Source: an uncultured Bacteroidales bacterium (GTDB lineage Bacteria > Bacteroidota > Bacteroidia > Bacteroidales > UBA932). From it: a stretch of DNA of 14,270 bases. The DNA lies in the NCBI GenBank assembly GCA_934702165.1, contig CAKUYG010000036.1, positions 1-14,270 on the forward strand, written 5' to 3'. This document shows, piece after piece, positions 14,163-14,270 of this stretch; the first letter of the stretch is position 1; each line of letters begins with the position of its first letter. The notes beneath the pieces were generated by a model, which made no database searches, was not told where the DNA came from, and was given only the letters and a program-made list of their open reading frames with translations. Position numbers and translations under genes: made by a program.

Positions 14163-14270
14163 ATGAAGACTATAACCAGAATTATTTTTACCATTTCGGC
14201 ACTTGCGCTGCCGCAGGTCATGCATGGCCAGATGAGCGCCGGAAATGAACCACAACGTCCGTCGGCCGAC
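14163..14270 (+). CDS. Exported protein, N-terminal 36 residues only
   Basis: An ATG at 14163 opens a frame that continues to the window edge. The first residues, MKTITRIIFTISALALPQVM, form a signal peptide with probable cleavage near HGQ (about residue 23), followed by a polar stretch MSAGNEPQRPSAD. A well-placed promoter lies upstream. No domain can be recognised from 36 residues; an outer-membrane or periplasmic protein is likely. Confidence 0.7.
   Translation, partial: MKTITRIIFTISALALPQVMHGQMSAGNEPQRPSAD

Overview
The window looks like a stretch of Bacteroidota chromosome, most likely Bacteroidales, at roughly 55% GC. Four things suggest this. Several genes are preceded by the Bacteroidota-type -7 box TAnnTTTG. 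Shine-Dalgarno sequences are almost absent. The ExbB homologue carries its own signal peptide. Family variants such as the RsmF-like methyltransferase, the QueA sequence type and the two-cysteine TonB-like protein are typical of that phylum. Genus is not resolvable by eye. I see no mobile element, tRNA, rRNA or CRISPR array. The gene content is mostly ordinary core genome, and I did not find a convincing new defence or biosynthetic system. The unusual signals are in gene leaders and in one membrane-motor cassette.

Layout. 1-1554 (+): the C-terminal end of an M13 zinc metallopeptidase, then an FtsX/LolE-type ABC permease. 1511-3943 (-): an apparent three-gene operon transcribed as SRPBCC protein, RsmF-like rRNA m5C methyltransferase, and exported TPR protein. 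Its last gene overlaps the end of the permease tail to tail. A compact divergent promoter region (about 3944-4002) separates this operon from a plus-strand run: a Nudix hydrolase, queA (queuosine tRNA modification), dprA (ssDNA-binding RecA loader), a TatD nuclease and a type I asparaginase. The last two are coupled by a 4-bp overlap.

8781-11166 (+): after an AT-rich leader comes a TonB/Tol-type proton-motor cassette of ExbB, an unrecognised four-helix membrane protein, and two different ExbD proteins. It ends in a clear intrinsic terminator. 11244-14020 (+): asnS, udk and a TonB-like energy transducer whose GTG start overlaps the udk stop. The transducer probably works with the motor cassette 2 kb upstream, although two housekeeping genes and a terminator lie between them. 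14163-14270 (+): the first 36 codons of an exported protein, behind a good promoter.

The most notable structural signals are two inverted repeats that run into consecutive start codons. One is a 13-bp bulged dyad ending at the A of the queA ATG. The other is a perfect 11-bp dyad joining the -7 box upstream of dprA to dprA codons 1-4. In both cases only read-through mRNA would contain both arms. Also notable are two -7 boxes pointing at each other in the divergent promoter, the exact 10-mer TAATTTTGCA at three gene starts (twice built on the preceding TAA stop codon), and a strong Shine-Dalgarno in front of the second exbD.
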